Below are positions 39,701 through 54,900 of a stretch of 64,000 nt of DNA, piece after piece. The stretch is taken from contig BSBK01008849.1 in NCBI GenBank assembly GCA_027943335.1, positions 383,501 to 447,500 on the forward strand, read 5' to 3'. Each line of letters begins with the position of its first letter. Positions within the stretch are counted from its first letter, which is position 1. The notes below the pieces were generated by a model. It saw nothing but the letters and a program-made list of their open reading frames with translations, was not told where the DNA came from and ran no database searches. The position numbers were made by a program, and so were the translations under genes. This stretch comes from Chamaecyparis obtusa (Eukaryota; Streptophyta; Pinopsida; Cupressales; Cupressaceae).

Positions 39701-42700
39701 TGACTACAACACAGTTCATTACTGCATCCACAATTTTGACACACTCGCACATCCACAAACACTAATAAAATATTATTTAATTAATAAGCAATACACATAC
39801 TGAAGAGCACCAGAAGATGTCGATCTTACCATTTTGTAAAGCCATGATTTTACTGTTCTCGTACGCGTGCTTACATGTTGCCAACAGATTTTACTTGTGT
39901 TATTCGATTTAGTATTTAATAGTTTATAGATAACTTGACTAATCCATTTTATATTAACTAATTCTCAGAGAGGTAACTGTTTTATATTAATATTTGCATT
40001 GTTTGTTGTTTATAGATTCATCATTCAGACTCGAAGAATGGCTGCAAGTGCTTCTAGCACCGAAAACTCTCGCTTCAAAATAGACAGATGCTCTCCACTA
40101 TGGAAATATGTGGAAATGGTTAAACCAATGCCAAGTGGAGGGCGTTATGTGTGGATTTGCAGCCATTGCAAAGAGGAATCTAGTAGCTCTTACAGTAGAG
40201 TGAAAGCACATTTGTGCTTTATTCCTCAACAAGGCATTAAATTTTGTACAAGGAAACCAAGAGTTAATGGGGTACTACCTAAACCCTTTCTTCCAAACCA
40301 CATTGTGAACAAATATATTCAAGAGCAAAAACAAGCAGACGAAATAGTTGGGAGGGCAAGTTCTCATCCTTTGCAAAATGCTAGGAAAAAAACAAAAACA
40401 TCATCTATGTCTTCAACTTCCACTCCCAATGAACCACCCGTAGAGGGCCATCCATTCTTGCATGCTCCTCAAGAACTAATTGCAAAGAAGAGAGCAATGG
40501 GGCCCTTGGAAACATCATTTTAAAATGAAGCTAGAGACATTGCCGAGGAAGCCATAGCGAGATGCGTCTATGCATGTGGATTGGCGTTTAATGTTGTTCG
40601 CTCACCGTATTGGCAAAAAATGGTGAGATCAATTAATGAGGCTCCAAAGGGGTTCAAGGGCCTGGGTTATGAGAAGGTGTGCACCACTTTATTGGATAGA
40701 GAGGTGATCAATGTAGATGCTTCCATGCAGCCCATCAAGGATTCATGGATCGAAACAAGTGTGACCATAGTATCCGATGGACGGAAAGATGCGAGAAATC
40801 GTCCTTTGGTCAATGTTATTGCAGTGTCCACAAGAGGTGCAATGTTTCTAAAAGTTGTGGATTGTGAAGGAGAGGTGAAGGACGGTCCTTTCATTGCAAA
40901 CATTCTCATCCAAGCCATTGAGCAAGCATCAAATTTTATCACAAGTAAGTTCTTTACTCTTAAGATTCTAATTTCTAAATTTATTGTTGATAAATATTGA
41001 ATTTATATTTTAAAAATTTATATTCAAAACTCTTAACTCTCTAATTTCAAAATTGTAAATCTTGATAGGTTGCTAGTTCATCATCATCTGAGAGGAACTC
41101 GAGCACATACTCCTTCATCCACTCAATAAAACGCAACCGACTAAACTCCAAGAAGGCAGATAACTTGGTCTTTGTGCATTCAAACTTGAGGCTCACAACA
41201 CACAAAGACAATACTTACAAAAAAGGGGAGGCACATCATTGGGATGTTGAACCAGAGTCTGCCAAGTTGGAAGCCCACTTTGATGCACTTGCAATTGATG
41301 ATGGTGATCGCGAGCTACTTAGTGATGTTGAGGCTGATCCTGAGGCTGGGCGTAAGGCTGCTAGTACTAATGCTAGTGGCACTGTTTGTGCTTCTAATCT
41401 GCAACAGCATAATGATGATGATCTGTTTGATGATTTTTTATGATATTTTGATCACTGATGACTTAATGTGATTATTAATGTTGGCATTATTGTTTTTGAA
41501 CCGAAACATTGATATGGTGATGTATTTTGGTATTTTGTTATGTCATTTGAACTAAAACGACAATATATTTGGTGGTGTATTTTGCTATGTTGCTTTATTA
41601 TTAGCATAGTAATCTATGAACTTATTTGCTGCTGCATATGTTTACATATAGATATATATATATTTCTATTTTTATTTTTAAAAATCTTGTACGAACGAAC
41701 CCAAAACGAATCGAACCCAGCCCAAAAAAATTTTGGACGAATTTCGAACCCAAACCTCGAACCCGCATCCGAACCAGCAACTTAGATTATATTTAAAAAC
41801 AATATTATTAAAAATGTTCAACAATATTATATTAAATATCAATAAAATTATAATTAATATAACAGTATTATTGCTTATGTGCATGTCTTTTCAACAAATA
41901 GACCAAATCTTAATATCTTAAATTAATATAATTTTATTTATCTTATAGTTATAATGGGAACGCATTGATTCAATCAATGTTTTACATGTTGCAACTACAA
42001 GTGCTACTAGCATGTTTTTGAAAAATTTATGTATAATATGTCGATAGATATCCTTTTCGAGATATCCATAGCACTTATATATTGAGAAATTGATAAATAA
42101 CTAGGCACCTCGAGAAGGATATCTCTCAGCATATTCCAAACAGATTTTTTATAGATATGTATGCTAGTATATATAAGCCATTAATTACTATAACCCATAT
42201 CACCAAGTTCCTTTCTTTAGGGTCCCATTGCAAAACTAAATAGAAGTGGGTTCCAATGCAAAGTCGGATGTATAGACAATGTCAAAGGCACAACCCTACC
42301 CCACAAATACCCAGTCACCGATGGGAGTGGGGTCAAGAGCGCAAATGGGATAGCCAAGGCACAATTGTTGCCCCAAGTACCTAATAAGTAGGTTTGGGAC
42401 ATAGCAACAAGAAACCCAAAGCAATAGGGTCATACCAAACCACACCCAAGAGAACCCATGGCCACAATTATTTGTTTTCCTTTAAGACATAATTATTTTT
42501 CACTTTGGAAAGTCATATATAGATGTTATGTTAGATTAGAACTTCCACAATTGCCTTTCTTCAATCCGTGAATGTTTCCATTGAATATTAATAGAATGCA
42601 TTTCATTGTCTTTATGAAAGTTGCATAAAAACTTTATATAACAAGCATTCTTAATTTCAAGCTTTTTCAATTCTTGTAAAATCTTATCTCACAATTTAAA

Positions 42701-45700
42701 AAATTATGAAATTGATTCCAATTTGGTATGGGTGAGGTCTGATACATTCAGAATTTGTTAGTAAATTTTTTTTGTCTCCATCATTTTGCAACAATGCATG
42801 TGCTTATAGCAACTTTGTATTCATTGTCAATGGTGGGCATTTAACAAGGATATACTCTAAAAACTGAAGGATTTGGAGGACTCTTGGACCTTGGTTAAAA
42901 GCATTAAAACTATGAAAAATAGCATGTGCCATGAAGATCTTTGTGGTCTCAAAGGCTTTACATTGGGCTTGGTGGTGAAGGCTCTAACCGTTGATCCTAC
43001 CTTATGTCGTTACAAGGAATATACTAACATACCTATCTTTAGAGAAACATATGTGAAGTGCACCAAGAGATATCTTTGATTAAAAAGAGAGCAAACCACT
43101 GCCGTGATGTCATGATAAATTTTCTCTTAACTGCTCTTCCATAATCTTGTCGCACACAGTGGCTTGTTAAATCTCCACTGTGCCATTTATATCAAAAGTC
43201 GACAAAACTCTCCATAGCTCGTTTTTCCCCATTGCTAATGAGCAATGATGTTTTCCTTTGCGGCCTCCTCAAATACAATTGCCTTGTGAAGAAGATGCCA
43301 TTAATCCTAGCAAGACCACCTCCTACGAAAGGGCCTACCTAAACAAGTTTGGTTTCAGTTATTCTTAGACTATTTACATCATAAAATCAGTTGCTAACCA
43401 CTAAACCATCAACATAAATCTAGCACATTGGGCCTCTTATTTATTTTTCAAATCAAATAATCAATTACTTGTAGTAAAAATTATCTTCTTAACCATAAAA
43501 TACTTCTATATTAAACAAAAGTTACAAACTATTAGACAACACAAGCCAAACTAATTGCAACTGCTACACCATCAACAAAAACTTAATGCACTGCACCTTT
43601 CATATAAGTTAAAAATCAAACAATCTCTGAAAACCTTAACCATTAAACAATTAACAAAAAAATACCACATTAAGAAAAAGCTACAAATGTACTATGAATG
43701 AAAAATATCTCTTATTTATTTCAAAAATCAAATAATCAATAACAATTTTAAACTTTATTTATAAAAAAGAATAAACATTTTAACCACAAAATACCTGAAT
43801 TGAGCCAAAAGTCGCATAATAGAGAACACAAACCAGGCATCAGAAAACATGACATCTTAGTAAAAAACTGGATGTTGAAGAACAAGTACAAGTTAGTATA
43901 ATTATCTAATACAATATTACAAGAGTAAAATCAAATACTTCCAAATGGAAACCAGAGGTTAAAAACACAGAAAGGATGACATACAGACTTGTCATCAGTC
44001 AAAACTGGCTGTAGAGAAAAAGATAAACATAAGGAAAAACATGTGGATCAAACAAAACAATAAGTGGATGAGTATATGGGACATCAGCTTTATTAAATAT
44101 CCAAACACCAACTAAGACATGTAGAGATATGTTATGGAAAATATGATGTGGACAAAACAAATTGGGCAGAAGAAGAGGTCCTAGATCAAGTAATTCAACC
44201 CCACCTTCATGCATGGTTCTACATGAGAACAGCAAAACACCAATTTGATAAAAGGTTACAATATTGATAGCTCAAATGACATCTAATTCATATCGAGGAA
44301 TTCAACCCAGCTATGACCATGACCAAAAAGTTTACATAAGAACAGAAGTAAAATAAAAAATGAAAATGTTGATAATACAATTAAAAGATAATTCACACTC
44401 TCTAATGTAAAAAACAACATATTCACAATCCCTAAACAAAAGAATAGGAAGATAAGAGTATATATCTTTTGTCGATCAAAAATGGCGTCAACAGATAAAA
44501 TATTATGGAATGTCCAGCTAACAAATGGACTCAAATCAATATTACTTATATTTCAAAGATTGCCACATTGAGTCCCTCAGAAAACAAGAAGGTTCTTTTG
44601 GTTTATAGGCCTGTCCATATAACACTTTGGATGATGATGTAAAAAGTAAAAACATCAAAAGCACAATTATACCAACATTCAGATTTCTTTGCTTTTTTTT
44701 ACCTACCAAGGAGTTCCAAAATCCTTGTTTCAGACCCAATAACACACATTTAGAAGTGATGTTAGTGAATAAATAAATGTGAGTGCAAAGTGCATTATTT
44801 GCATTCATTATGCAACAAAGCTTTTACTGTATTTGTCATCATTTGGAGGTGATACAGAGAAAAATGAATATGGGCTGCAGCTAGGATTCCCCATGTATAG
44901 ATGAGAACAATGTATTTATATCATTGGAAATCAATATATTTTGTTAATGAAGCTGCATAGTTACTGAGAAATTTATAACTGAGATTTTACAATCAACTCT
45001 GCAATGTTGAAACTTTAATCTTTTACTCAATTTTATAAATACACAAAAGAATAGAATGTGGGCAGGAAAGTACATTTTTTAAGTAGTTTTATCAAACATG
45101 AATACACAAACAAAAGACCCCATATAATACAGGTGATGGGGATTCCGATTTGCATAGCAATCTTGCAAATGAAACACCAAATGGTATGAAGTGATTGGAC
45201 TTTCAGGCATTTGAAGCAGTCTGCCATAATGCATAGTAACCCCAAAATCTTGGGTAGTGTTGACAGGTGGAGATTCGCATTTTTATAGTAAAATTGTCAT
45301 GTTACATTCCCATTCTAAAAACCCAAAACAAGTACAAACCGTGGAGATTTCACTTGCATTCACACTTCTAAAGCCCACCATTGATTTCTAACATGCATTT
45401 GCAAATCAGAAGTTCGGTATCTAAGTTTCAGTGCATTAGTGCAAGCCTTGGAACAGATTGTGGAGATTCATTATGCAATGTCCCTTTCTTAGATCACCTT
45501 ATGCTTTTCCCTAGATTCACAAATTCAAAACGAAACAAAGAGCAAAATATAGTTAGAGATATAATCCTCACTCAAGAATAAGATGAGATAAGCCTGTTTT
45601 GGAAGCCTCCAACCAAATTAGCTAATAATATAGATATAACTCATGAAATACATCCAATTATAGGGTTAGAAACATATATATTGATCTACACAACAAATCT

Positions 45701-45880
45701 CAATGGTTATGTAAAAGCTCAACCATAACGAGGATCCTGATGGAAGATATGATGAGGTACCCCAAGTATCCTCTACCCTAGGCCCAACAGCAGGACCTTA
45801 TCCTCTTTGGCCTCATGTGGTCTTAAATCATTCTCATGAGGTGGTGGACCTAGTGAGGTATGTACATACGTATGTATGTG

Positions 45881-45923
<43 letters not shown>

Positions 45924-48900
45924 ATGTGTGTGTGTGTGACACTGCATCCACAAATCATAATCGATCATGGAGGAAGGAAGTAAGAGGGGAGCATAGGAAT
46001 TAAAGAAGGATTAAGGGAAGAAGATAAGGAAGTGACTCCTTCAAAGGGTAGAAATACTTAAGGGTTGTGACTCTCTCAAAAGGTGGTAATTGTGAAAGGT
46101 TGTAACCATTACAAAGGGGTAGACATGATGGAAAAGGAGACTCTCCCTCACATTGGAAGATATAAAGGGGAGAAGGGTTCATTTGAGGAAGACACCCAAG
46201 GGAGATCAATTTAGGGAATAATATTATTCTCAAAGGCAATAATGACAATTGTTGACTCAATTCTTATGAAAGGTTGTGACCCTTTCACCAATAGAGTATA
46301 AAAGAGATTTCATTCCATACATTGAAGGAGGGGGCTTATCAATCATCACTCATCCATCAATCATTAGTCCCTCAAGAAATCAAGCAAGCAAGCAATCGGC
46401 AAGATCAAACAATCATCAAATCCATGTCAATCATCACTTCATCTTGGGATCGAGAAAACATACAATTCAGCAATCAAGCATCACTCTGTCAAATCAACAT
46501 TCATTCAATTGTCAACCACCAATATATTAAACTAGCATTCATTATATCATCACTTATCAATTATCTAATCAACAATTACTTAATCAAAAGTCAGTGATAC
46601 CCTGAACCATCAAATCAAAGGAATTTGTTCAATTAATCAATCATTTAACAACAATCAAATCAAACAACACAGCAGAAAAACAATCAGATAAACAGCAAGA
46701 GACAATCGTGTATACGGAAGAAGGATTTATTTAAATCTCCTAATTGTTCTGGTATGCAAGAATAGATACACCTATGATTTTTATAATAGATGAGAATACA
46801 TATGCATTTGTACCTGATTATATGTAATTAACAAGTACTTGAATTTAATATCTATGCATTCATCAGTATGAAATTTTGCAATTATTGTTCATGTTGAGAA
46901 AGGGAGTGCAAGGAGGGGGAACGGTGAAGATTCCTCACTAGGTATGGCACCTCATAAAGATGGTTAAGGGCCATGAGGCCACCTCATAAAGATGGTTAAA
47001 GACCTTCGATTAAGGACTGCATAAAACCAAGGAGGATAAGGTTCTGCTCTTGGGCCTAGGGTGGAGGGTCAATTTAAGGGCACCATATTGCAACTCTCCT
47101 AACATACCACATTGATCAATTGTTGAAGTGAACAAGGCGGGATCCTTGATCATAAGGGGTGAGAGGTTGACATGATGGAGGAGAACGGCATACAAACCTC
47201 ACTAGGTCCACCACCTCATGAGAATGGTTATGGACCACATGAGGCCAAAGACAATAAGGTCATGTTGTTAGGCCTAGAGTAGAGGATACTTGGGGTACCT
47301 CATCATGTCTTCCATCACAACCCTCGTTTTGGTTAAGCTTCCACATAACCATTGAGATTTGTTGTGTAGATCGATATATACAGTTCCTAACCCTGTAATT
47401 GGATGTATTTCATGAGTTATATATTATTATCTAATTTGGTTGGAGGTTTCCAAAACAGGCTTATCTCATCTTATTCTTGAGTGAGGATTATATCTCTAAC
47501 TATATTTTGTTCTTTGTTTCACTTTGGATTTGTGAATTTAGGGCAAAGTAAGGTGATCTAAGAAAGGGACATTGCATAATGAATCTCCACAAACTGTTCC
47601 AAGGCTTGTATGCATGCATGCATCTAAGAAAGGGACATTGCATAATGAGTCTCCAAAATCTGTTCCAAGGCATACATGCATACATACATACATGCGTCCA
47701 TGGAATACATGCATAAATACATGCATGCATATATACATACATATATCTTAAGTCAGATTTCTTTATATCAGATGACTCTCCTAGATTTCCTTGATCACTT
47801 CTTGATTTCCTTCATCACTTCTTTATATCAGATTATCCTTCTATTGATGTCTGCTGCAATTTGCAATTATAATATCAAGCTCATGTACTCCTGGGTATGA
47901 CTGCCTTGCACCAGATCTTATTATGTTCCCTTGAGTGCTTAATCTTTGATACTTATACACTCCCCTTGTGGAAGAAGAGTCATTTCTCTTCAATGAATGG
48001 AGACTAGTAACCAATGACATCTATTAATTAATATCCTAATCGCACCCTTTTGATGATCGGATGATATCTTTTAACTGAGTGATGCCTTCACCAGGTCTAG
48101 TTGCTTTTCTTATGATAAATTTCAACCTCTGCTGTTTACCACAAACTCCTCTTGATTTCTGCCAGAGTTATTAATGGAGATCGCTTTCTCTTATTTTATG
48201 ATGATCGCTGCTGCTTGCCTTAATCACTGTTTCTGTTTTTGGTTTATATATGTTATGTCTGCTCTTAGGAACTATTTCTGCTTTTGTCTGCTACAATTTT
48301 TTTAATTTTTTTTTCTGCCTTTCCAAACTCTCACCCTATTCTTCTTATATATATATATATATCCTCTCGTGCCTTTTCACCCAAAGAAGGTGACTTATCA
48401 CAAGAGCTCAGAACTTTCAATTAATCATAATTCATACATTGGGGTTGGCCTTAACTAAAGCAAAGTTAATTTATCATCAAATCCTATCAAGGAAGTGCTA
48501 CGTCTAGGTAGGGTCGGCCCTCCTATTAATTTGACTCGGTTTTTAATTTATACCATTAGAATCCCCTTTGAAAATTCGTTGTCCTTAGGGTTTCTTAGCC
48601 AACCCTTAATAAAACGCTGCTCACTTTATTTTTATCTTGAGTCGTGTTGATGTGAGCTTTGTTCCAATACAACATACAGAATCAAATACTCAATGTTTCA
48701 AGGTGAAACAGTAAATATTCAATCCTCTCTTGAATAAGGATGCTCATATGCTAAACAACGTATATGGATTGTGTGATCAAATGAGACAACCTCAAGGTTC
48801 CTTCTTTATTGTGGACTTTCACTCAGTTTTATAATGTGATATGCTAGTTATCACAAAGGGACTTATGCTATTCATTCGAATGGATATCAACTACTTGAAC

Positions 48901-51900
48901 TTCTCAATCACTTCCAACCAAATAACTTGCAAAGGAAACAAAAGCTATCTAATTCTAAGAATGTAGGATAATATTGATCATGGGGTGAGCCTCTAACCAA
49001 TCCTTCCTTCGTCGTGTCAACTATGCATAGGAGGGTGCTATCTTCTATGGATGCAAGAATGATTTTCACATTGTCAATGCTCATCCAAATACCCTATGAA
49101 AGCGCAATCTAAATGAACATCTCCAATAGAAGTTAAACACTTGCAATTTAGGCCCAGTCTAACCTTGCACTTCTACTCACAATCAATAAGTATCAAAAGG
49201 TATGGACACTAGCTTCACCATGAATCACCATTCAACAATATCTTCCATTCATCTACTTCTACTTCTACGTAACATGAAATGAAATCTAATCTAAGTGAAA
49301 AATTGTAAAAACCATGCAACACTTCAAAGCAACATTAAATAATCCACCATGAAGACCAACAATGGATCATCAATTACTTTGATAGCATTATGGCGACAAT
49401 TTAGTCTCCTCTCCTACTCTACTTCTAACCAATCTCATCTCTAATCTTAATGTCTTACCCCCTACAAATGTGAATCAAAGGCCAAGGCCAAAATAGAGGT
49501 GTTCAGAGGAATTTAGATTCCTCAAGGGCAGGTGAATTCTGCCCTGCCTTGAGGAATTTTCCTCTTGGCCCTTTCGACCATCTTACTTGCACTTCACAAA
49601 CTCCCCAACTGCTGGCTTCTATTTTTAGTGATTTCTCTCCCAAATTGCCTTCATCCTTGCCTTTCAATGGCCCTCAATATGGTGGCAGAAATCAGGGGTA
49701 GGAGAGAAATTTTTTCTCCTTCACATTTCAAACACTTCAATGTTGCCCATCCACCTTGATTCTGCCTCAAACTCGCAGCCTTTATTGCAAAATGGGCTTG
49801 TTTCACCCTTTTGATGTCCTTTTCAAGCTAGATTTGAGGGTGGAATTTTGGGGGGAGAGGAATTTTGATTCCTCTAGAGGTGGCGGAATCCACCACTCAG
49901 AGGAATTTCCTCTTGGACATGCCTTTTCCTCACTTTGTCTTGGATCTGATTTTCACTTTCTCTTGATGATTTGACCTCAAAAACACCCCACATGCTCATC
50001 TAATTGCCTCGAAATTTAACCTGAAGGCGGAATGGAAGTGGAGGAAAGGAATTAAGACAATAAAAATGGGGCGGAAATTAGGCATCTCAAGGGAATTTAG
50101 ATTCCTCTAGGGTAGGCAGAATCTACCATGCCCAAAGGAATTTCCTCGATGCACAACTTCACCTCAAAAAAAATAGTATTTTTGCATTTCTTTCATTTTT
50201 CTTGCCAAAATGGACTTGGAGCTCACTTTTGCAAAGGGCAGAATTTTGGGGGGTCAGAGGAATTTGGATTCCTCTAGGGTACACGAAATCCACCATGCCC
50301 AGAGTTATTTCCTCTTTGCAACTCACTGCCATATTTAATCATCCTCTCAGCTCAGAGGGCGGGAGGATTTATATAAAATATAACATTTAAATATAAGAAA
50401 GTATTTTCTTTCCTATACTTTTAAGTTATATTTTATATAAATACTGTCACAATGTTTGAGACAGGTTTCAGCTTCATAGGAGTTATAATAAAGATTCTAG
50501 ATTTAGGGAGTTTTCAAATAATTCCAGACTTAGCCAAATTTCAAGATTCAGCATGCCTTCAACATTGTTTCCTCCCACAATGTCTCCAGCTAAGGTCAAA
50601 TTGAAGCTGGAACAAGGATTTTCTAAAGGTTCTAACTCATTTGATCACAAATCACTTGGTTTCAACTCCATGTCCTTGACTAGCTTAGCCCAACTCTTGC
50701 CCATATTCTTGAGAGACTTGACTATCCAGCAGGCCAAAAATTGCCCAAATTCATCTCTTAGACTTGGAGATTTGAAAATTGCCACCAACTAAAAGCACCT
50801 AAAACCACTACTCCTACAGCTAAAGCAAAAAGAAGGGGTCCCCATTTGCAATGTCGCGATGGTGTCAAAACCTCACAACAAGTCGGCCTATATATTCCTA
50901 ATTCGGGGCATGACACATTGAACGATAAAGGATGGAGGAATTCTTTCAAATGTTGTGGTTGTAACTACCATGGCAAACACATACCAATTATTATCATGAA
51001 TGATTCTTTTATTGTGAATAATTTTGCTCCAACACATAGAAAGTGTGTCTAGTGGGAGAAATCATCCCCATCATACGAAGGAGTTGCCCATCTCAAACAT
51101 AGAGAAAATCTCTCATCACGAGGTGATTCTCACACTGTTGTAATTCAGGTTGCTGCATGTTGATCGAGTCAAGGAAACAAACAAAAAAGTGCATTAACCA
51201 CTTTACTTAGCAACATAATATCACATGGTGAAATGCATTTAACTCCTTTCTTAAACTATAAATGAAGGAAAACAACTCATGAGTTCACTAAATTCAGTTT
51301 AAAACATGTTTTCTAACACTATTTTACGACATATTTAATTTTAATGTTTAGAAATTTTGAAGAGTCTCAATTTGAATCAAATTATAAACTGGCCAAATTT
51401 TGTTGAACCTGAGTTTTTCACAATGAATACATAATTTACAACAGCTATTCTAGTAAAATGTTATTCAATTTCACGAAGAAATCAACAAGTTATTATACTA
51501 ATATTGCCATTATGACCCTCTCACCTCCAATAACATTAAACAAGTTCTCATTCCTGATAATGATCATATTGTCAATCAATCCATAAAGAATTCAATGTCT
51601 TCAAAGGCCCCTCAAAAGAATGAAAAAGGAGAAGATGATATGCTCATAATGTGGAAAGACAAGGCATTGTGTGCAGTATTGAATTCAAATGCAAAGAGAT
51701 CGTCCACATTCTTGCACAAAGTGGGGTCATCTCCAATCACCTCACATAAGTCATTTTTTGGCTCAATATACATCTAGCGTCTCTTCATTACAGGGTGATC
51801 ACCATAGCTACAGCAATATGTGTCCCCATCAACAAAGGACATGCATGGGGTCTTTTGGCCCCCCCTATCTTTCTAAGGATCCTACTTATATGAGTGGCCA

Positions 51901-54900
51901 CATGTATGTTGGCCACCCTTTCAAGGAGTTAAGTTTTCTATGATTTAATCTCCAATCCTAATAATGACTTCAATAGAATGTTGGCTAACACCTAGAAAAT
52001 TGATTTCATTTCAATATTTCAAGGAAGTTGTGATGATTTAAAGGTTGCCGCCTTTACAAACCATGAATAAGATCATGGTGTGACAGCTACGTATGGATGC
52101 AAGATGACATTGAGAATTTGATGATTATTTTATTTAGAAATCCACAATATAAAAATAAATTAACATTCTTGCTCTATAGTATTCATCACTCAATCTGTAC
52201 AATTCATTGCCAAGCCCAACCCTCCTCAATCTAGAGTATTTATACAATCCATCATCAAGTCTAACAACTAGTTGATAGTTTGAACTCTAAAGTGAACAAC
52301 ACATTTTTAGGTTCAACAACACTACACCAATTGATAGCACACAGTGATTGATTCATAGTCAAATTCAAAGACTATAACTCCTTACTAGTTGGTAGATGAG
52401 AAGTCTCTTTAGGAAACATAAAGATATTATACAGCTTTTGTGTTACTGAAATAAAAGTCAGCATTTTTATACTAGATGAGATACAAAAGATGTGGGAGTG
52501 AGGGAGATGATAATCACATCTTTTATCATGGTAAGGATCAACTTGAATGGCACCTTCCTCTGGCCTCACCAAGTTCAGTTTTAGAGAGAATGTTAGCATA
52601 TAAGAAACCTATTTTGTTGGGTTCCTTTGAGATACTAATATTTGCTATATACCATTGAGTTCTTTGTGATTTATAGGGTGTAACTTGGATAGAAAAATAA
52701 GTACCTTGCATGACTTGTGGTTGGGTACTATCATACCCTTTCATTTTGGTTCTATTCTACCTATTGAGTTAAGTCCTGTCCATCCATAACTTGTATCTTA
52801 AATGGTGTGTATGTAAAAGGCTCTGCCTCTAAGCCTTCAAGTAGTTGTATTCTCTCATTTTCTTTGTATTCAATGTGAAGTCACTTTGGTGTTTTTAGAC
52901 ACCGCCAACAAATTGCTTCTCCCTTCTATGCTTGTGGAGATCATTCTTTGCCTGATACAGATTTGTGTTGATAATCTAACAAAAACCTCACAAGTCCATT
53001 TAAAGTTAGGTCATAAAAACAGGCAAATTGATAATATGCTGCCATGTCATTTTCATTTCACTCCCAAATTTTGCTCTATTGGTCAGTTTAAGCTATGTTG
53101 CTAGTTCAAGTTCACAGTAACCAATTTTTTCCCCAAGATAGGACCCATTATTGGCAAGAGGCTGCAGGCAAATATATCCTTGACCACGGAGGTACCATCA
53201 TGTATGAACATCATTTTTTTGCCTGTTTCGAAGAATGCTAAGGTTGTGACAGATTGAAGCTATAAATTTCCCTAACACACCTACAGCAATATCCTCTATA
53301 TCTAGATCTGGGAAGAATCTAGAGAAAACTGCCTTGTACGCTTCACAAATCTCAACATCTGTCTATACAGCTGTGCCCTCCTTGGCACAAAAACTATCTT
53401 TATAATATAATACTTATGGAAAAAAAGAAAATGCTAGGAGATGCAATAAGGTGCCAATCTTGTTCCACTGCTAAACTATGATTTTTTGCATCTGATCCAA
53501 AAATGTTATAGAAAGTTCTTACTCCTTAGCTGCTATTAAGTCCCCATTTTCCCTCATGGAGTCAATGCCATCTAGATAAGATAAGATAAGATAAATCTAT
53601 TAATGTCCAACAAAAGAACACAAAGGGTCAAAGGGACTGCCAAGTACATCATAAGGGGCCTGCCCGCAGCATGAACACCAAACAGTGCCCAAAGAAGAAA
53701 GCAACAACTGAAATAAAAATAGACAGAAGGATCCAAAGGAAAAGAGTCCAATGGAAAAATGATGACGAAAACCTCCCGGACCCAATTAAGGGTTCTGAAT
53801 CGCCAAGTAAAACTTCTGAACGAAAGGATAAGCAGTAGGACTAGTTTGCAACATGGGCCACCTTGGAGTAACCCTAGATGAGGATGGTTGTTGCCAAAAA
53901 GAGTTTGTCCTAGGTCTCATAGACCTAGAATAAGTGGTGGGCCCCAGCTAACGCTCGGTACCACGCATTAAATTAATCCCTATCAATAAGGAAGTAATAA
54001 GCTGATAGGGTGAAGAAGGAAGTAATACGCTGACAGTGTGGAGGAAGTAATAAGCCTTAGGGCTTCCTGCAAGTAAAGAGCAAGGAATCTCTGGTCCATA
54101 TATCTGAAGAATGTGGAGGGTGACCCCGCCTCCCTAAAGAGGCAATAGAACCTCCCCCTAATCTCTTAATATAGAGGAGAACGAAAGAGGAAGTGATCCT
54201 CAAACTCCACCTCCCCAATGCTACAAAGCTGACAAATCCTGTGCACTCTATCAATATGATGGTCGGTCTCGCAACAAAGCCGATGCAAACCTGCTTTGAA
54301 GGAGCCAAGGGGGATCCTGAGGGAATGTACCCAATGGTATGATAAGTAGGAATGGCAAACAAGGAGTCCGTCCTTCAGGTCCAGAAAGTTCTCTACGTAG
54401 AAGGCCATCTTAGGGTGAAGACCCCCGTGGGGATTAACCCAAATAGTATGAATGAACTGCTTGTAAATGTCATCTTTGATGCACCTATTCAACTCCTGGC
54501 GAGGGGGAAGATGGGGGGCATCAAGAGAGTACTGGAAGGGAGGGAGGCGATACATAGCAATCCCAATAGACCCAAGGAGGGTCGAAATCTTAGCAAACCA
54601 TCCACGAGCCCAACTGGAAGAATCAGTAAAAACAACTACAGACTTTGAAGAACGGTAGGTAAGGTAGCGGTATATGTGATGCGTCTCACCTGAATCAGCA
54701 AAGCCCCGAATGCAGTGAAGGTACCAAACCAAATCAAATATGGCCTCAAGCCTGAAGGGACACACCCCAACCTCTATAAGAATAATGTTGAGGGATACAT
54801 TGCTTGCACCTGATAATGCGATAGAGGAGGAGAGTTTGAACTCGCTCGACAGAGGCCCAATCAAAATCTAACAAAGGACCCCACATCACCGAGCCATAGA

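Larger units (their letters stand above)
39007..41785 (+). mobile_element. hAT-family DNA transposon, internally deleted, with exact TSD
   Basis: Flanking copies of ATTATATT occur at 38999-39006 and 41786-41793, an exact 8-bp target-site duplication as expected for hAT. Terminal inverted repeats read CTAAGTTGC at both ends, and subterminal DNA at both ends is rich in 'aattcg' and 'cgaa' words. Near 39329, 39357 and 39372 the 9-mer GATATCGCG occurs three times. Coding remnants of a BED zinc-finger/DUF659-type transposase lie inside. The catalytic middle is missing, so the element is non-autonomous. It sits in the giant WDR3 intron, opposite to the gene. Confidence 0.85.

Noticed and set aside
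42873..43079. 68-aa plus ORF
   Set aside because: No domain, isolated, inside intron filler. Could be a captured fragment but nothing supports it.
45773..45958. Minus ORF rich in THTYTY
   Set aside because: Translation of a TATGTA/TG microsatellite.
51595..51943. Overlapping plus ORFs of 60 and 84 aa
   Set aside because: No recognisable domain and no repeat boundary. Considered as a Gag remnant but no Gag motif was found.
54352..54648. 98-aa plus ORF
   Set aside because: Shadow of the minus-strand LINE ORF2 C-terminal frame, which has clear motifs.
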